Source: Alphaproteobacteria bacterium (GTDB lineage: Bacteria > Pseudomonadota > Alphaproteobacteria > Rhizobiales > Rhizobiaceae). Taken from it: a stretch of 7,553 nucleotides of DNA. The first letter of the stretch is position 1. Every line of letters starts with the position of its first letter. Of this stretch, positions 6,543 to 7,553 are shown piece after piece. Under the pieces are notes generated by a model. The model was not told where the DNA came from. It saw only the letters and a list, made by a program, of their open reading frames with translations, and ran no database searches. The stretch lies in contig JAUIBM010000124.1 in assembly GCA_030428345.1 (NCBI GenBank), positions 1-7,553 on the forward strand, read 5' to 3'. The position numbers and the translations under genes are program-made.

Positions 6543-6564
6543 GTTCGACGGGTGCCATTCGGAT

Positions 6565-7553
6565 ATGACCTATTCAGCGTTCAGATTGCTGCACGAAGGA
6601 CTACGCGATCAGCGTGGCTGGAAACAAGCATGGCGTTCGCCCGAGGCCAAGCCGGACTATGACGTGATCATCGTCGGCGGCGGCGGCCACGGTCTTGCGA
6701 CTGCCTATTACCTTGCCAGGGAACATGGCGTCCGCCGCGTAGCCGTCCTGGAGCGCGGATGGCTGGGCGGCGGCAATACCGGCCGCAACACGACGGCGAT
6801 CCGGTCGAACTATTTCTATCCGCAAAGCGCCGCCCTTTATGATCTGGCCGTGCGGCTCTACGAGCGTCTTTCGCGCGAGCTCAACTACAATGTGATGTTC
6901 TCGCAGCGCGGCATGCTGGTGACTTGCCATTCCGATGTCGAAATGGAAATGGGCGCCCGTACGGTCAATGCGATCCGGCTCAACGGGATCGATGCCGACC
7001 TTTTCGATGCCGATGAAGTGCGCCGGCGGGCGCCGATTCTGAATTTCAGTTCCGACGCCCGGTTTCCGATCCATGGTGCGATCTGGCAGCGCCGCGCCGG
7101 TACGGCGCGCCACGACGCCGTCGCCTGGGGCTATGCCCGCGGCGCCGACCGACTGGGCGTCGATATCATTCAGAATTGCGAGGTTGCCGACTTCCTGATC
7201 GAAGGCGGCGTTTGCAAGGGCGTCGAGACCTCGCATGGCACGATCCGGGCGGGGCGCGTCGGCGTGGCCGTCGCCGGCAATTCGACCGTGCTTGCCGAGC
7301 GCGCCGGACTGAGCCTGCCGATCCATTCCTATTCTCTCCAGGCTTTCGTGACCGAGCCTTTGAAACCGATCATCGACCGCATCGCGTTTTCGCCCGCTTA
7401 CGGGGCCTATTTCTCGCAATCCGACAAGGGCGGCCTCGTCATCGGCGGCGGGCTCGACAGGGTGCCTTCCTATGCACAGCGCGGCAACACGCCGATGCAG
7501 GAGGCTGTTCTTGGCGGGTTGGCCGAGTTCGCGCCGGTGCTCGCCAAGGTCAA
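6565..7553 (+). CDS. soxB: Sarcosine oxidase beta subunit (3' truncated)
   Basis: This is the flavin-binding catalytic subunit of heterotetrameric sarcosine oxidase, which oxidatively demethylates sarcosine (N-methylglycine) to glycine and passes the one-carbon unit to tetrahydrofolate. The first 329 codons are visible of a protein usually a little over 410 residues long; the C-terminus lies beyond the window. It opens with the family wording YSAFRLLHEGL and GWKQAWRSPEAKPDYD. The dinucleotide fold follows: VIIVGGGGHGLATAYYLA with GGGGHG at 38-43, Glu63 for the adenosine ribose, and LGGGNTGRNTTAIRSNY (about 66-82). His183 in GTARHDAVAWG matches the histidine that carries covalent FMN in characterised beta subunits. 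SQSDKGGLVIGGG appears later, as expected. ATG 6565 gives the usual N-terminus, although its ribosome site is weak. soxD, soxA and soxG would be expected downstream. It is probably repressed by the divergent TetR protein. Confidence 0.94.
   Translation, partial: MTYSAFRLLHEGLRDQRGWKQAWRSPEAKPDYDVIIVGGGGHGLATAYYLAREHGVRRVAVLERGWLGGGNTGRNTTAIRSNYFYPQSAALYDLAVRLYERLSRELNYNVMFSQRGMLVTCHSDVEMEMGARTVNAIRLNGIDADLFDADEVRRRAPILNFSSDARFPIHGAIWQRRAGTARHDAVAWGYARGADRLGVDIIQNCEVADFLIEGGVCKGVETSHGTIRAGRVGVAVAGNSTVLAERAGLSLPIHSYSLQAFVTEPLKPIIDRIAFSPAYGAYFSQSDKGGLVIGGGLDRVPSYAQRGNTPMQEAVLGGLAEFAPVLAKV

Noticed and set aside
5912..6568. 218-codon + strand open frame opposite tetR
   Set aside because: The - strand has a clear TetR helix-turn-helix domain over the same bases. 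The + frame runs through the operator into the soxB start and matches no family.
6601..7419. 272-codon - strand open frame opposite soxB
   Set aside because: The + strand here encodes unmistakable SoxB motifs; the antisense frame has only shadow composition.
1..7553. tRNA, CRISPR array, insertion sequence or phage genes
   Set aside because: No short regular repeats with spacers, no tRNA-like T-arm and acceptor pairing, and no transposase or integrase motifs were seen on either strand.

Overview
The window looks like a chromosomal accessory stretch from a GC-rich alphaproteobacterium, most likely Hyphomicrobiales (Rhizobium/Mesorhizobium-like). The basis is the strong G/C third-position bias, the tightly packed ABC-transporter operon, and a sarcosine-oxidase beta subunit whose N-terminus has the wording typical of rhizobial SoxB proteins. 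The taxonomic call is inference; there is no rRNA or tRNA to anchor it.

Region 1 (1-5132, + strand) is the 3' part of a peptide-family (Dpp/Opp/Nik) ABC importer operon. It holds the tail of a DppB-type permease, a complete DppC-type permease, a single polypeptide fusing the DppD- and DppF-type ATPases, and then, 20 bases later and behind a strong ribosome binding site, a cytoplasmic CocE/NonD-family serine hydrolase. The genes touch or overlap (2-base gap, 4-base overlap, 20-base gap), so they are probably one transcript. The periplasmic binding protein would lie upstream, outside the window. The simplest reading is import of a peptide-like, amide or ester compound followed by cleavage in the cytoplasm. 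Both ATPase halves keep a four-cysteine motif of the kind linked to an iron-sulfur cluster in DppD/DppF proteins.

Region 2 (5133-5803) has no convincing intact gene. It contains overlapping inverted repeats near 5268-5298, a short reading frame that looks like the surviving C-terminus of a lost protein (5596-5733), and an 18-base palindrome right after the tetR stop codon. It reads as decayed or repeat-derived DNA separating two transcription units.

Region 3 (5804-7553) is a divergent regulator/enzyme pair. A TetR-family repressor on the - strand has no ATG start and probably begins at TTG. It faces away from the 5' three-quarters of a sarcosine oxidase beta subunit (soxB) on the + strand, which runs off the window end. 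The 65-base gap between them holds a 26-base near-perfect palindrome, the best candidate operator for both genes.

Overall this is a catabolic neighbourhood built of known families: uptake, hydrolysis, and oxidative demethylation of an N-methyl amino acid under local repression. I found no clear new molecular system. The points most worth following are the operator, the Fe-S-type cysteine motifs in the fused ATPase, the unknown substrate of the transporter-linked hydrolase, and the origin of the remnant DNA.
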